DNA from: Blattamonas nauphoetae
Taxonomy: Eukaryota; Preaxostyla; Oxymonadida
Direction: 5' to 3'
Assembly: GCA_033064195.1 (NCBI GenBank)
Contig: JARBJD010000055.1
Coordinates: 186,001-250,000 of the forward strand
DNA: 64,000 nt
The notes below the pieces were generated by a model. It did not search any database. It had not been told where the DNA came from and saw only the letters and a program-made list of their open reading frames with translations. Positions 47,414-58,908 of the stretch are shown here, piece after piece; within the stretch, counting starts at the first letter, position 1; each line of letters opens with the position of its first letter. The position numbers and the translations under genes are program-made.

Positions 47414-48066
47414 CCTCTGGATCCTCGAAATTGGAAAGTCAAACGAAAGGATGAATAGAATGATCGAGCTCTGGGCTCCAAAGGCAATTGAATGATTTTA
47501 ATCGATTGGGTGAAGGATATTCTGAACAAAGTGGGAACAGACACGAGAAATGTGCTGTCTCCCGATGCGCTGATGAGGCACTCTCCATTCACACCCCAAC
47601 ATTGCAGCGGAACATGTGTATCGACCTGTCTCAACAACATGTTGCTTCTCCTCTCTCCCAGTCGTCGATATCCGAAGAAACAATGAACCATCAGGAGAAC
47701 AAGGTGCATTAGACTAAATCGAGTGAGGAAGAGGGGTGAGAAACGATACACCAGAAGGCAAGTAACAGAATCAGTAATTTGTCCCAAAATTCAATCTTTC
47801 AATGGATTGTGAAGTGCTTCAAGCTTAAGATTCTCTAATTTCCAGTGTTATATCATTATTATCAGAATATACTCGTCGAATTGTTTTTTTTGAGAGAAGT
47901 TGAAACTGGTTTTTCTGATCAGCCCATCGCACATAAAATAGGACGTTCTCCTCAGATCTTTGACCTCTATATCTCGAAACAGTCCAGCCCTGTCCTTAGA
48001 ATGTCCTCACCAGTCATTTCCTCAAAGATCTTGAATTATTGACATAGCGTGGATTATTGACACTAC
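47414..48066. other. spacer with no supported gene
   Basis: Only short frames below 75 codons with no recognised motif, between surface-protein debris and the start of the 9-kb inverted-repeat unit. Confidence 0.4.
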
Positions 48067-48930
48067 TACAGGGTGGCCCAGAGGAACTGGGACCGAATTG
48101 TTCTCCCTCAATATTGCATTATTTTATTTTTCCTTCAAAATCACTCGAACAATTGACATTCTCCTTATTGTGAAAAAATGCCGAGACAATCAAAAATTTG
48201 TGAGAGTGAAGTGCGGGTGTTTGCGATCTGATCGTCCATTGTCGTATCGAGTGGTCCACTGTGATTATCGTCCCGACAATCATTGTCTCCATCATGCGTA
48301 TGTTCTCCTTCTTCCATATTTTCTTCCTTATTTGTCTTTTCAGCGTGAATGACTTTGTAACTTCTGGCACACACAATTTGGCAAAGATGAGTTATTGAAC
48401 CCTGGAAATGGTATGACCTGCTAGTTTACTAGTCCTTTCATTAATCCGTAAAATTTAAAAATCCGTAACATGGGGGTGAGATGAGAGATTTCTGAAGTAG
48501 AAATTCAGTGAGGGTAGTCATTCCGCGCCGAAATGCCCCTGTATCGAGAAAAACATGATAAATATGGGATGAATCTACACTATGGGACAGATCACCCATC
48601 CAGAAAAAGAGGAGAACGTGGACGTGTGGTTTAAGATGAAATTATGATAATGTCAATCACAATCACTCTCCAGAGATGACTATGTTAGCTATTCCTGTTC
48701 GTTCACCATCAGGAGGAGGACATATTCCAAACTATGCATCTGATCAAATGATAAAATCACAAAAAAAAAATAATCTCATCTCATCTTCAATGTCATCAGA
48801 AACAAAAACAATCACCCCTCGAATGTCCATTCCAACAATTTCTCCAGTCTTTCCTCTTGAATTGTGGAGATACAACTGATTGGAAGCTTCACAACTCCGA
48901 GCATCTGAATCGAGATTCTGTCACCAGCAT

Positions 48931-49409
48931 CTACCCTCCTCTCTCCAACTTTTCATTGGATGATACAACTGTGTTGTCTGCTGCATTTAATGACTCTCTT
49001 GGATTAACTTCATGAATCTCCTCGAGATACGAAGTCGAACTTAGATGAATTCCAAAATCAGCAGCTCTGTTTGAAAGGACAGAACACCCACAAATCGTGA
49101 AAATGAACGCCTTGCCTACAAAGATTTCTAAACTGCATCTCCCATAAAGCATGCGCAGGGACGACATGACAGAGGATCTCCTGTGAACAGTGCAAGCGTC
49201 AGATGCGACCACTTTTAACTCCTGCTGGCAAGTATCCCTCCACTTTTGAGCCGTTTGCACTACATCTCGGATTCACATATCTAAAAAAATCGAGTTGGAG
49301 GATAAAGAGGATGATGAACTCTCATTCATTCTCTACATCGCCTCCATCACCCCAACGATCGCCTCGTTCTGGGCGTGCCTTCCTGCAACCCCACTCCCGC
49401 ACTCAAAAT
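48931..49409 (+). pseudogene. coding remnant interrupted by the pogo transposon
   Basis: On the plus strand, IELEDKEDDELSFILYIASI runs to the left end of the pogo element. Immediately past its right end the sequence resumes as a protein-like frame (SAEASLSKESADCVVSVMKG, 51455-51550). The flanks thus look like one ancestral coding region split at a TA. Family not recognised; it may belong with the armadillo-type gene downstream. Confidence 0.35.
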
Positions 49410-51454
49410 TATAGTCCGTCGAAAACCCGGACTTCGTCAAAAACCCGTCCTTTCATGGATTCTCAAGTTTTGTGGGGTTGATCAAACATTTCACTTTTTT
49501 TTCTCAATTCAACTTGTTTTTTTAATTCTGATTCAAATACCAGAGAATTTACTTAAATGAAGTGATAGTCGAAAAATCTGTTACAAAGAGTCATTCTGTG
49601 AAGTTATTTTTTCTGAAGTCGACTCGTCCAAAAAGTCACTGTCATCATCATGAAGGACATTGATTCGGCTCTTTGAAAGTGGAAAAACAGACTGAACAGA
49701 CTCGATTCGTGTTGATTCTTGCCTTTTCTGTGGTTTTATTTCATCAAGGGTTAGTTGTTTCGATTTTTGAGGTCGTTCTGAAGATTGGATCACATTCAAT
49801 TTGGTGTGTATTTGAATCTTCGGAGTGAAACCACGTTTTCTTTGAGTGAGAGTTGTAAGAAGTCTTCCCTGATATTTCGGTTTTGTTTGAATAGCTGTGT
49901 GGTGAGAAGCGGGAGTTTCACAAGTCGTTTCAGAAGACAGTATGGATGAAGATGGTGTTTCTGATTCTGGTTTGGAAGGGACTAGTTGAATCAATTGAGC
50001 GAGTGAAAGTGGAGAAACCCCACATCGAGCGAATGATGCCTTGATGACACAGGGTTTCATTGACGTCGCCAAACAATCTGGCAGAATTCGTGCGAGTTCG
50101 GTTCTGTAAGCTGAAATTGAGTTTGATTCGGGTTGAATGTATTTTCGAGAGAGTTCTGACTTGAAACTTGCGAAACAATAGCCATCAAGAGGTTGTGAGA
50201 TTGATGATGAGTGAGGTGGGAGGAAGAGAATTTGAATGTATGCCTTTTCAGCCATCTCTTGAAATTCAGGAAACATGTGAGATGATGCTCCATCGAGGAG
50301 AAGAAGTGCATTCCGCATTTTTTTGGGACTCTTATCACGCTTTTCTGTGATTTCTGGAATGATGACATTTTCGACAACTTTTTGGAAAAGAGTTGATGTC
50401 ATGTATCCGCTTCCCTCGTAGAGTGAGATGATGTGATGAGCACTCAATCCAGAGAATTCGGCGACAGGCGTGTTGGTAGGATATAGCAGAATTGGTGAAA
50501 GTGAAGAACCATCGGCGCAGATCGTACAAGCTAAGGTTGCGTTGACAACTCTTTTATTTTCGGAATTCGGCGGGACATTCTCACCGCGATACCACACAAC
50601 CATCGACTGTTTATCCTCATCGATTCTGAGAGAGGTTTCGTCAAAATTGAAAATCATGTCATCATCGATCTTCGCATCAATCACAACACTTTTGAGCAAT
50701 TTGAACCATTCAGTCATGCTTTCGACAGTCGTAGCAGCAATTCTTTCGGGACTCAAAAAGATGGAAGGGATCGCTGGAGCACTGGATTCTGATCTATCCA
50801 GTTCGAAATTGTGGGTCGTTTCACTTCAGCCAATTTTTTATTGGATCATTTCGACGTAAAACGATTTCTTTTGCCTAAATGCGATTTTCATGAAAAAGAA
50901 GCAAACATGAGTCATAACTCGAGACACCTTAATCGGAACATTGCGCGAGATGTCTTCGAGGACTTTCATTTCAAGGTCAGTTTCTTCAGCTGAACTGAAA
51001 AGCGAGGACGACCATTGATTCCGACTTCTCGTCCATCCTTAAGAGCTCGCCTTCCGCGACGCAGTTGGGAAGGAGATCCGAGGTTGCTTTCTGCGAGGGT
51101 CTCCAGCTTGACGTGTTCGTCTTCGTACAATTTCAGTCCACGAGCAACTCGATTCGGAATCGAAAGGTATTCCTGTTTCACAATAATTTTTGAAACTTCC
51201 TCTGGACTGAGAAAATGAGGTTCTGATGACGACATAAAAATGTTGTGGGTGTGATCATCTTTTCAATTTTGATTCAGTCTTTTTGTGAAAAAAATGCTCG
51301 ATTCAAAATGTTTTGAAGTGAGTAAAATGTTCAATAGACCAAAAATATCAGAGATGTCGATCATATTCAGAGTGAAGTGGAGAAATCGTGGGGAGCGATT
51401 TAACACCGGAAAACGACGGGTTTTTGACGAAGTCCGGGTTTTTGACGGACTATA
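49410..51454 (-). mobile_element. pogo-type Tc1/mariner DNA transposon, 2.0 kb
   Basis: 40-bp terminal inverted repeats, 49410-49449 and 51415-51454, differ at one position (outer end TATAGTCCGTCGAAAACCCG). TA lies at both boundaries, as expected for this superfamily. It encodes one minus-strand transposase. Confidence 0.95.
49581..51235 (-). pseudogene. pogo/Tigger-type DDE transposase, frameshifted in its 5' half
   Basis: The C-terminal 391 aa (50756-49581) are open and contain the DDE_1 catalytic core: first Asp in FNFDETSLRID, second in LLLDGASSHM, third in SQPLDGYCFASFK, the DDD pattern of pogo. The N-terminal helix-turn-helix part is in another frame at 51235-50966 (RGLKLYEDEHVKL, then QLRRGRRALKDGREVG). 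Between them at least two frameshifts and stops occur, near 50.97 kb and 50.77-50.85 kb, so the copy is not autonomous as it stands. After the core, the tail is Ser/Thr/Lys-rich. Confidence 0.9.
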
Positions 51455-51683
51455 CCTCGGCCGAGGCCTCTCTCTCGAAAGAATCTGCAGATTGCGTCGT
51501 GTCGGTCATGAAAGGCAGCAACTTCGCTCAGAAAGTGTGGATGCTGACTTCACCTCTCGGATAGAAGTCAAGACAACGATTGAAGTGTTCAAATAAAGCA
51601 CCAACTTTGTGTTCACATCTACCCAACGAGGTGACTAACAGACAGATGAGGTTGTGCAGTCCAACTTGGTCACATTAACGACT

Positions 51684-52052
51684 TTAGGAAAACTCGACGA
51701 GCACTTCATCCCCATCGCGTCGGATGGAATCACAGACATCTCGTTGTAGGGTAGAGATGACAACATCTGCCTTCTTCGTCTTCGGGAAAGGATCGCTTGA
51801 GTTGAGCACCGTTGTCGTTGACATGGAGATCTTGAATGCGCAGGAGAGCGAGCGCGGAAATCTTAGCTCACCTATCCCAAAACAAGCAGATCCTGCCATC
51901 ACCCAAAACATAGCCATCCCGAACCCCAATAACATCCCACTCATCACGGCCCAAATTGTCTCGAAGGTTGTTTCTGTATGCATACCAGAATTACGAGTGA
52001 CACATGTCGATGAGAAGAACCTGGCGAGTCTCTCCTCCGCCTGACTCTCCAC
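51684..52052. other. overlapping ORFs on both strands, coding strand uncertain
   Basis: About 122 codons are open on the minus strand (with one hydrophobic stretch, SGMLLGFGMAMFWVMAGSAC) and 106 on the plus strand. Given the plus-strand protein-like frames on both sides, the plus strand may be the real one. No family recognised. Confidence 0.25.
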
Positions 52053-52195
52053 TCCACCGATGATGTCGGCGAGAAAGCAAGCGAAACCCTGCTGTACATT
52101 GCATTGAGTGAAATCGAGATAGAATCTAAGGACGATATTCCAACTCGTACGAAAGCGAAGTGCGACTCTTACGAGACTGTATGATCATCGCTCCT

Positions 52196-54130
52196 GAAGT
52201 TGGTCGAAAAGGCCCTCGCAGCTGCTCCCAACCCGAAAGAGAATAAGGAGCGAACGAAGGAAGAAGATGTTCAAGTCCCTTGTTCAACAGGAAGGAAAGA
52301 AGTTCGCCACTACTATCCACTCACAAGAGCCAATCACATCACTCGACTAGCTCCCTCTCCCCTGCACCATCCTCCAAAACAAGCTTGTCAGCTTCAGACC
52401 ATCCAAATCGCCAAACTGGCTGACTTCCGCTCGACACTCGAATGACTGTACATGTTCATGAGGTTCGCCAGCCATGACTCCAAAGCCGCTTCTCTCTCGA
52501 AACAGACCTCTTCACCGATATCCAGACACTCAAGCAGGCCAAAGCCAAGAGTGGTGATCATGTTCGGGCCGATCCATCCGACCCTGTAACCCGGCTGTGC
52601 TGTGCCATCATCCACGATTTGTGTGACGGGAACGCCCTCGCTGTGGACATCATTGACAAGCTGATCGCATCCAACCTGCACACCACCCTCATCACCACCA
52701 TCGCCAAGACAGGCGCGGCTGTCACGTCCAGCATGCTGGAAGCCCTCCACTCGTTCTCGTTCGGAAGGGTATAGCAGATGAAGACACTCATCGACGCCGG
52801 TGTGGTTGATGTCCTCGTCGACGACCTCGACGCGAAGGATCCGAATGCCGCTGACACTGCGTGTGTCACCCTGTCTGCCTTCGTTGCTCTATCTGGCGAA
52901 GACCCCGCCATCTTCCGCGAGAAGAAGAGAGACGATAAAGTGTACAAGATGTTGGTGAAGCACCAACAAGCTTTTGAGAAGACCTGGTTCAGCAGCCAGC
53001 TGCACCAGTACCAGGAGTACGTGTTTATGAAAAGCAAGAACGACATGTGTGCCCTCCACTCGGCTGTCTGTCTGGCGATGATGTACAAAGGATCCGAGCT
53101 GCCTCTGACCTCCCAGGCCATCCTTCTCTATCTGTACCCCGTCGCCCTCTCCATACCACACTCCCTACACGGAGGAAACTCTCGCTATGCATTGGCCGTT
53201 CTGGCTGAAGGGAAAGGAGAGGAGAACTTGAAGAAGTCGATCGTCTCTTCAACCTACGCTGCCTCTCTCCCGTCCCTCATTCTCGCCAACGAGGCCATCC
53301 GCACGCTGAGCAAGGACGCCAAACTGGCCATTGCCGACGAAGGCTTCTTCGGAAGGATGTTCCAATACCTGTCTCAGCTGCTGAAGACCAAGTCACTGGG
53401 CAAGAACACGAAGGCTGTGAAGGCGACCCTGCCAGCTCTGGAGACAGAACGAACGTGGGTCTGTCTGGTCATGTCTGTCGCCCACAAAGTGCTCGTTGAC
53501 CGCAACCACTCGATGGAGGAGTTGTTCTACAGCAACCTCCCCGTTCCAGTTGTCGCCCTTCTGCAGGACCTGAAGGTGGACAACACAGAACACTCCGACC
53601 TCATCCGCATTGGCAACTCGCTCCTCTTCGAGATCTGCACAGAATGCGAGCTGGACGAGGAACTCGAGACCCTCGCTGATTTGGGTGCAGTCAAAGCTAC
53701 CACCCCCTTCCTCCTCCACTCCGTTACTGACGTCTCCACAAACTGCGCCTTCGTCATCAGCCGTATCATCGTTGACCAGTGGCGTCTCCTCCAAGACTCC
53801 TGCGCCGTCGGATGTGAGCACGAGCACGAGCCGGCCTCCCGTCCTTGATTCGCTGAGATGGAGACCACCAATCTGGACCACACCCTGTTCGCCCTATTTG
53901 AGCGTCTCATCGGCGACCGAAAGAGACAGGAACGATTCCGCCACAAGCGCCGCCACCCCCCACCACCGGAAGAGATGGAGGACGAGATCGCGCTGGACAG
54001 AGACCCACCACAAGACAACATCCAGATCTTCAACAGTAACTCGCTCCAAAAGGCTGTCGACGACCATTTCAACATCGACGACGACAACAAACTGATTGAA
54101 ATCGGTGTATCATCACATTCGTCGATGCGA
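52196..54130 (+). pseudogene. armadillo/HEAT-like helical protein, interrupted
   Basis: The main open frame is 52778-53848 (356 aa) with consecutive helical repeats (MKTLIDAGVVDVLVDDLDA, ADTACVTLSAFVALSG, DLGAVKATTPFLLHSV). The same frame continues upstream through VTRLCCAIIHDLCDGNALAV, separated only by a TAG at 52772-52774. It also continues downstream after a TGA at 53846-53848 into an acidic, charged region (ALFERLIGDRKRQERFRHKR, then EEMEDEIALDRDPP). Further upstream (52200-52445) matching helical sequence lies in other frames. It may be a recently damaged gene, or the 356-aa part may still be expressed. It is GC-richer than its surroundings. Confidence 0.6.
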
Positions 54131-54285
54131 TTCAAAACGTGTTGTGGGCTGGCTTTAATGAAACGGAGTGGTGCGCAAATCTTGATCTTCATGCTTGTTT
54201 TTTCATCCGGTTCATACACTCTTCCTCTACTATTCACAGTCTTCGAAGATGGTCTCACAATTTACGAACACGATACTTCGCCAAG

Positions 54286-55630
54286 AAACGAACAAGCGAG
54301 ACGAGAGGGAAGCAGAGGAAGGAACAAGAGTGAAGAGAGGGAAGCAGAGGAAGGGACAAGCGAGACGAGAGGGAAGCAGAGGAAGGGACAAGAGTGAAGA
54401 GAGGGAAGCAGAGGAAGGGACAAGAGTGAAGAGAGGGAAGCAGAGGAAGGGACAAGAGTGAAGAGAGGGAAGCAGAGGAAAGAGCAAGAGTGAAAAGAGG
54501 GAAGCAGAGGAAGGGACAAGAGTGAAGAGAGGGAAGCAGAGGGAAGGGACAAGAGTGAAGAGGAAGCAGAGGAAGGGACAAGAGTGAAGAGAGGGAAGCA
54601 GAGGAAGGGACAAGAGTGAAGAGAGGGAAGCAGAGGAAGGGACAAGAGTGAAGAGAGGGAAGCAGAGGAAAGAGCAAGAGTGAAAAGAGGGAAGCAGAGG
54701 AAGGGACAAGAGTGAAAAGAGGGAAGCAGAGGAAGGGACAAGAGTGAAGAGAGGGAAGCAGAGGAAGGGACAAGAGTGAAGAGAGGGAAGCAGAGGAAGG
54801 GACAAGAGTGAAGAGAGGGAAGCAGAGGAAGGGACAAGAGTGAAGAGAGGGGAAGCAGAGGAAGGGACAAGAGTGAAGAGAGGGAAGCAGAGGAAGGGAC
54901 AAGAGTGAAGAGAGGGAAGCAGAGGAAGGGACAAGAGTGAAGAGAGGGAAGCAGAGGAAGGGACAAGAGTGAAGAGAGGGAAGCAGAGGAAGGGACAAGA
55001 GTGAAGAGAGGGAAGCAGAGGAAGGGACAAGAGTGAAGAGAGGGAAGCAGAGGAAGGGACAAGAGTGAAGAGAGGGAAGCAGAGGAAGGGACAAGAGTGA
55101 AGAGAGGGAAGCAGAGGAAGGGACAAGAGTGAAGAGAGGGAAGCAGAGGAAGGGACAAGAGTGAAGAGAGGGAAGCAGAGGAAGGGACAAGAGTGAAGAG
55201 AGGGAAGCAGAGGAAGGGACAAGAGTGAAGAGAGGGAAGCAGAGGAAGGGACAAGAGTGAAGAGAGGGAAGCAGAGGAAGGGACAAGAGTGAAAAGAGGG
55301 AAGCAGAGGAAGGGACAAGAGTGAAGAGAGGGAAGCAGAGGAAGGGACAAGAGTGAAGAGAGGGAAGCAGAGGAAGGGACAAGAGTGAAGAGAGGGAAGC
55401 AGAGGAAGGGACAAGAGTGAAGAGAGGGAAGCAGAGGAAAGAGCAAGAGTGAAAAGAGGGAAGCAGAGGAAGGGACAAGAGTGAAAGAGGGAAGCAGAGG
55501 AAGGGACAAGAGTGAAGAGAGGGAAGCAGAGGAAGGGACAAGAGTGAAGAGAGGGAAGCAGAAAAAGGAACAAGAGTGAAGAGAAGGAAGCAGAGGAAGG
55601 GACAAGAGTGAAGAGAGGGAAGCAGAGGAA
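54286..55630. repeat. 32-bp minisatellite, about 42 copies
   Basis: Tandem units of 32 bp (core GAGGGAAGCAGAGGAAGGGA followed by CAAGAGTGAAGA) run for 1.3 kb with few variants (CAAGCGAGACGA units at the left edge, AAAGAGCAAG variants, occasional 1-4 bp length changes). Purine-only bias on the plus strand is strong. The period is not divisible by three, so three 450-500-aa minus-strand ORFs arise; these are rejected as genes. Confidence 0.97.
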
Positions 55631-55940
55631 CCAATGGTTGGAAGGAGGATCACACCCATTTTTCCATTTCGGAAACGCACAGTGACTGATATTTCATTTC
55701 TGACAAAATTATTGAACCTTTTTTCTTTGAAACACCTTATCATTTTGTGGTGACGTCTAAAGCTGCGAATTTTCATCAGTCAATCGATCGGACCCATTTT
55801 GTGTGTTCATACGCGTTTTTCCGCTTGTACGGGCATTTCGGCGCGGAATGACTACCCTCACTGAATTACTATGATTGATATCTCTCATCTCACCCTCATG
55901 TTACGGATTTTTGAATATGTACGGATTGTTAACACTACTA

Positions 55941-56775
55941 TAAGTCTTTTAACCTTTTTCTTCCATTTAGGTGGTTGTCGTGCCTTTTTGTATCCTTTCA
56001 GAGGATGATCGCCAAAAACAGGCCAATTATCTCATAATTTGGCTATATCTGTGGCAATAAACAGGACGGGGAGAATGGAATTCAGATTTCATGACTAGAT
56101 ATGTCTCGACACCCTGACATGTGGTTCTGTTGGAGTTTCGTGATGGTCGAGAGTAAAAAGCTGTCAACACCAAAGATTGGCGCTTTATCATGTTTCAATT
56201 CCTTTCCCTGTAATTCTACTCCTTCCATATCACATTTATGTCTTTTTCTCCTTTCTTTCTTCCAAGTCCTCTTCACACTGAGGCAAAAAGATTCAATCGC
56301 GATTGGTGAAATGTGGAATCATAAAAATGAACAAATACAATCTTCGACAGCATTTCTCTCCAAAGATGACGCCCAATCTTGCTCATTTGTCACTCGTTTT
56401 TCCTTCTGATCGGTGTTTTGAGTTGTTCTGTTTTGTTTCCAATCAAGATTGGTACAAACAGGTGACTTTGAAACAAAATAAGAAATATTGAAGTTAAACC
56501 CTGATTCCCTTCAGTTGATTGATAGGGTTGACGCACAGCAGGTGGACAGACGGTTGTTTTCATTCCCGATCATCACGAAACTCCAACATAACCACATGTC
56601 AGGGTGTCGATACTTCCCTAGTCCTAAAGTCTGAATTCAATTCCCCCTGTCCTGTTTATTGCCACAGATATAGCCAAATTATGAGATAATTGGCCTGTTT
56701 TTGGCGATCATCCTCTGAAAGGATACAAAAAGGCACGACAACCACCTAAATGGAAGAAAAAGGTTAAAAGACTTA
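55941..56775. mobile_element. foldback element, 0.83 kb, inserted in the right arm of the 9-kb unit
   Basis: Arms of roughly 200 bp (outer end AGTCTTTTAACCTTTTTCTT) face each other around a ~400-bp centre. The uninterrupted left arm of the 9-kb unit shows the empty site as a single TA (AGTTTACTAG on that arm), which supports a TA-target insertion. A minus-strand frame of 64 aa inside is not convincing. Confidence 0.85.
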
Positions 56776-57505
56776 AACTAGCAGGTCATACCATTTCCAG
56801 GGTTCAATAACTCATCTTTGCCAAATTGTGTGTGCCAGAAGTTACAAAGTCATTCACGCTGAAAAGACAAATAAGGAAGAAAATATGGAAGAAGGAGAAC
56901 ATACGCATGATGGAGACAATGTTTGTCGGGACGATAATCACAGTGGACCACTCGATACGACAATGGACGATCAGATCGCAAACACCCGCACTTCACTCTC
57001 ACAAATTTTTGATTGTCTCGGCATTTTTTCACAATAAGGAGAATGTCAATTGTTCGAGTGATTTTGAAGGAAAAATAAAATAATGCAATATTGAGGGAGA
57101 ACAATTCGGTCCCAGTTCCTCTGGGCCACCCTGTATTAGACAACCGTATCACAACGTGCACAGTCAAACCAATCCTCCCGATCGTCCTCCTCTACAAACA
57201 CCGAACTCACGCTGTATCCCAATGGAAACTAAACTGCTTGTCTGGGATTTTCTTCATCGGCATTCAACCGAATCAAGTAGTACACAAACAAAGAAACCAC
57301 GAGTTGGTTTTGATTTAGAGCAGGTGATGTTCCAGATGGCGAGGACTGAACAGACTGAAACAAAGATGAAGAAAAAAACCAGTTTCGATGGAAGTGGACA
57401 GCACGTGTCTTAAACGATTCGAAGCGCAACCTCCTCCGGAAATTCAGAGAGGAACATCCAGCGACAAGTCTGTCGCAGTCATCCTTTTACAAATTCTGTC
57501 AGAAT

Positions 57506-58126
57506 ATGAGTCGACCAAAACGTCGCACAGATTGCTGCAATCAGTGCGCAAGACTGGATGAAGCAAACAAACAGATAAATGCAATCCGCGGACAAGGGAA
57601 AGACCCGGACAAGAAACTATTAGACGAAGTCATCACCTTATCAAATCACAAACAACTCGCTCTAATTACCAGAGAAGCATATCATCAACAGATTGATTCC
57701 CTCGGCAACGAAGAAGCAGTTTTGGTTTATGACTTCAAGGAAAATTGGAGACTCTGTCTAACTGAGCAACAAAATTTGAAGGATTTTTACAGAAAACAGC
57801 AAATTAGTCACTTGGGTTTTACTCTGATCACGAAACAACAATCAGGAGCTACAACTTATCGATATTTTCACTTCTTATCAAAATTCCTCAACCACGATGG
57901 CCCATTCGAAATTCATTGCTTTCGAGACCTGCTACTATTCCAGGAATTCAGGCAGCTGAGAAAACTACTGTTGTGGTCTGACACAGGCCCACATTTTAGA
58001 TGAGGGACATTCATCTCTTTTGTGCGGTGTGGAATACAAGCGTATCTTCCCTCATGCTCAGTTTCTGTGTCCTTCTTCAATGAAGGACACGGAAAAAATG
58101 AGTGTGATGGAGCTTTTGGGAGATGA
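57506..58126 (+). pseudogene. DDE-type transposase fragment with SDTGPHF and HGKNECDG motifs
   Basis: An open frame of 165 aa begins CCNQCARLDEANKQ and carries a first acidic motif VLVYDFKENWRL. It ends just after a second one, LLLWSDTGPHFR, at a TGA (58001-58003). The same frame continues with CSVSVSFFNEGHGKNECDGA and stops again at 58124. The D...D...E order and the GHGKNECDG signature are those of a widespread eukaryotic transposase group whose name I am not sure of (Kolobok-like is possible). It lacks the C-terminus and is dead. Confidence 0.6.
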
Positions 58127-58908
58127 ACAAGTTGTCTGCGTTGGAATCACATCGACAGTAAAATCAAGTCATGTTCAGATCTCATCCACTATTTCCGAAA
58201 TCAAAATACTCTACAACATCTCGCATCCTCGCATTCTTTCCATGAAGTCATTTTGAGAGACACTGAAGTCTTTTCCAACTTCACGATCGTTGGGATCAAA
58301 AACTTTCTCCATTTTCGCACATTCAACAATGAATGTTTCGCATCTCCATTCCTTAGTTTTCCACTCAGCCAATGGTGTAAATAAACACTCGTTTCACCAG
58401 CTAAATCTGTTCCGAGAGCCTTGAAATCATACCCAGAACAAATTCCTGTCGATGAAATCACAATCAAGGCGGGTACAGCGAACAGGATCAACCAGCGCGA
58501 AAAAATGTCGCAAAATGGTTCAACACAACTTCATGATGACGACCAAACAATCTCTCATGGCAAAAATTCATGACCGGGAAAAAGACAACTGATTCCTCAC
58601 CAAATCGCAAGACGAATGAGATTTGCTGAAGACGATGACTTTGCCGAACGAATTCTGCCCAATTGTACCATTCCTATGAGACAGCCTTCTCAACGTCAAG
58701 CTGGGAAGACCTTAAGAAGAAGGGGGGATAAATCCTGACAGAGAACATTGTGACAAGTCTGCCTCACTTGACTGTCTTTCACTTAGTTTCTTACAAACAG
58801 TTTTACAGATTTATGAAAATTCGAGAGAATACATTCCAGGCGGTAGTGACATCGGTTGGAGAATCACCCAAATGATTCCAATTGATCGCATTGAGACAGA
58901 TGATCAGG

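Larger units (their letters stand above)
48069..57133. mobile_element. 9.07-kb unit bounded by 470-bp inverted repeats
   Basis: 48069-48538 and 55831-57133 are inverted copies. The right arm is interrupted by a foldback element; without it both arms are 470 bp. Outer ends read CAGGGTGGCCCAGAGGAACT with TA immediately outside on both sides, as in Tc1/mariner-type ends. The unit holds a pogo transposon, an armadillo-type gene and a long minisatellite. Either it is one very large TIR element or two inverted MITE copies happen to flank the region. Confidence 0.6.

Noticed and set aside
52772-53848. Alternative genetic code with TAG or TGA read as an amino acid
   Set aside because: Other genes in the window end normally at stops and do not use in-frame TAG/TGA; one gene with two stops fits damage better.
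54230-55776. Three overlapping 447-504 aa minus-strand ORFs
   Set aside because: They are the same 32-bp tandem repeat read in three frames; openness is explained by the repeat and not by coding.
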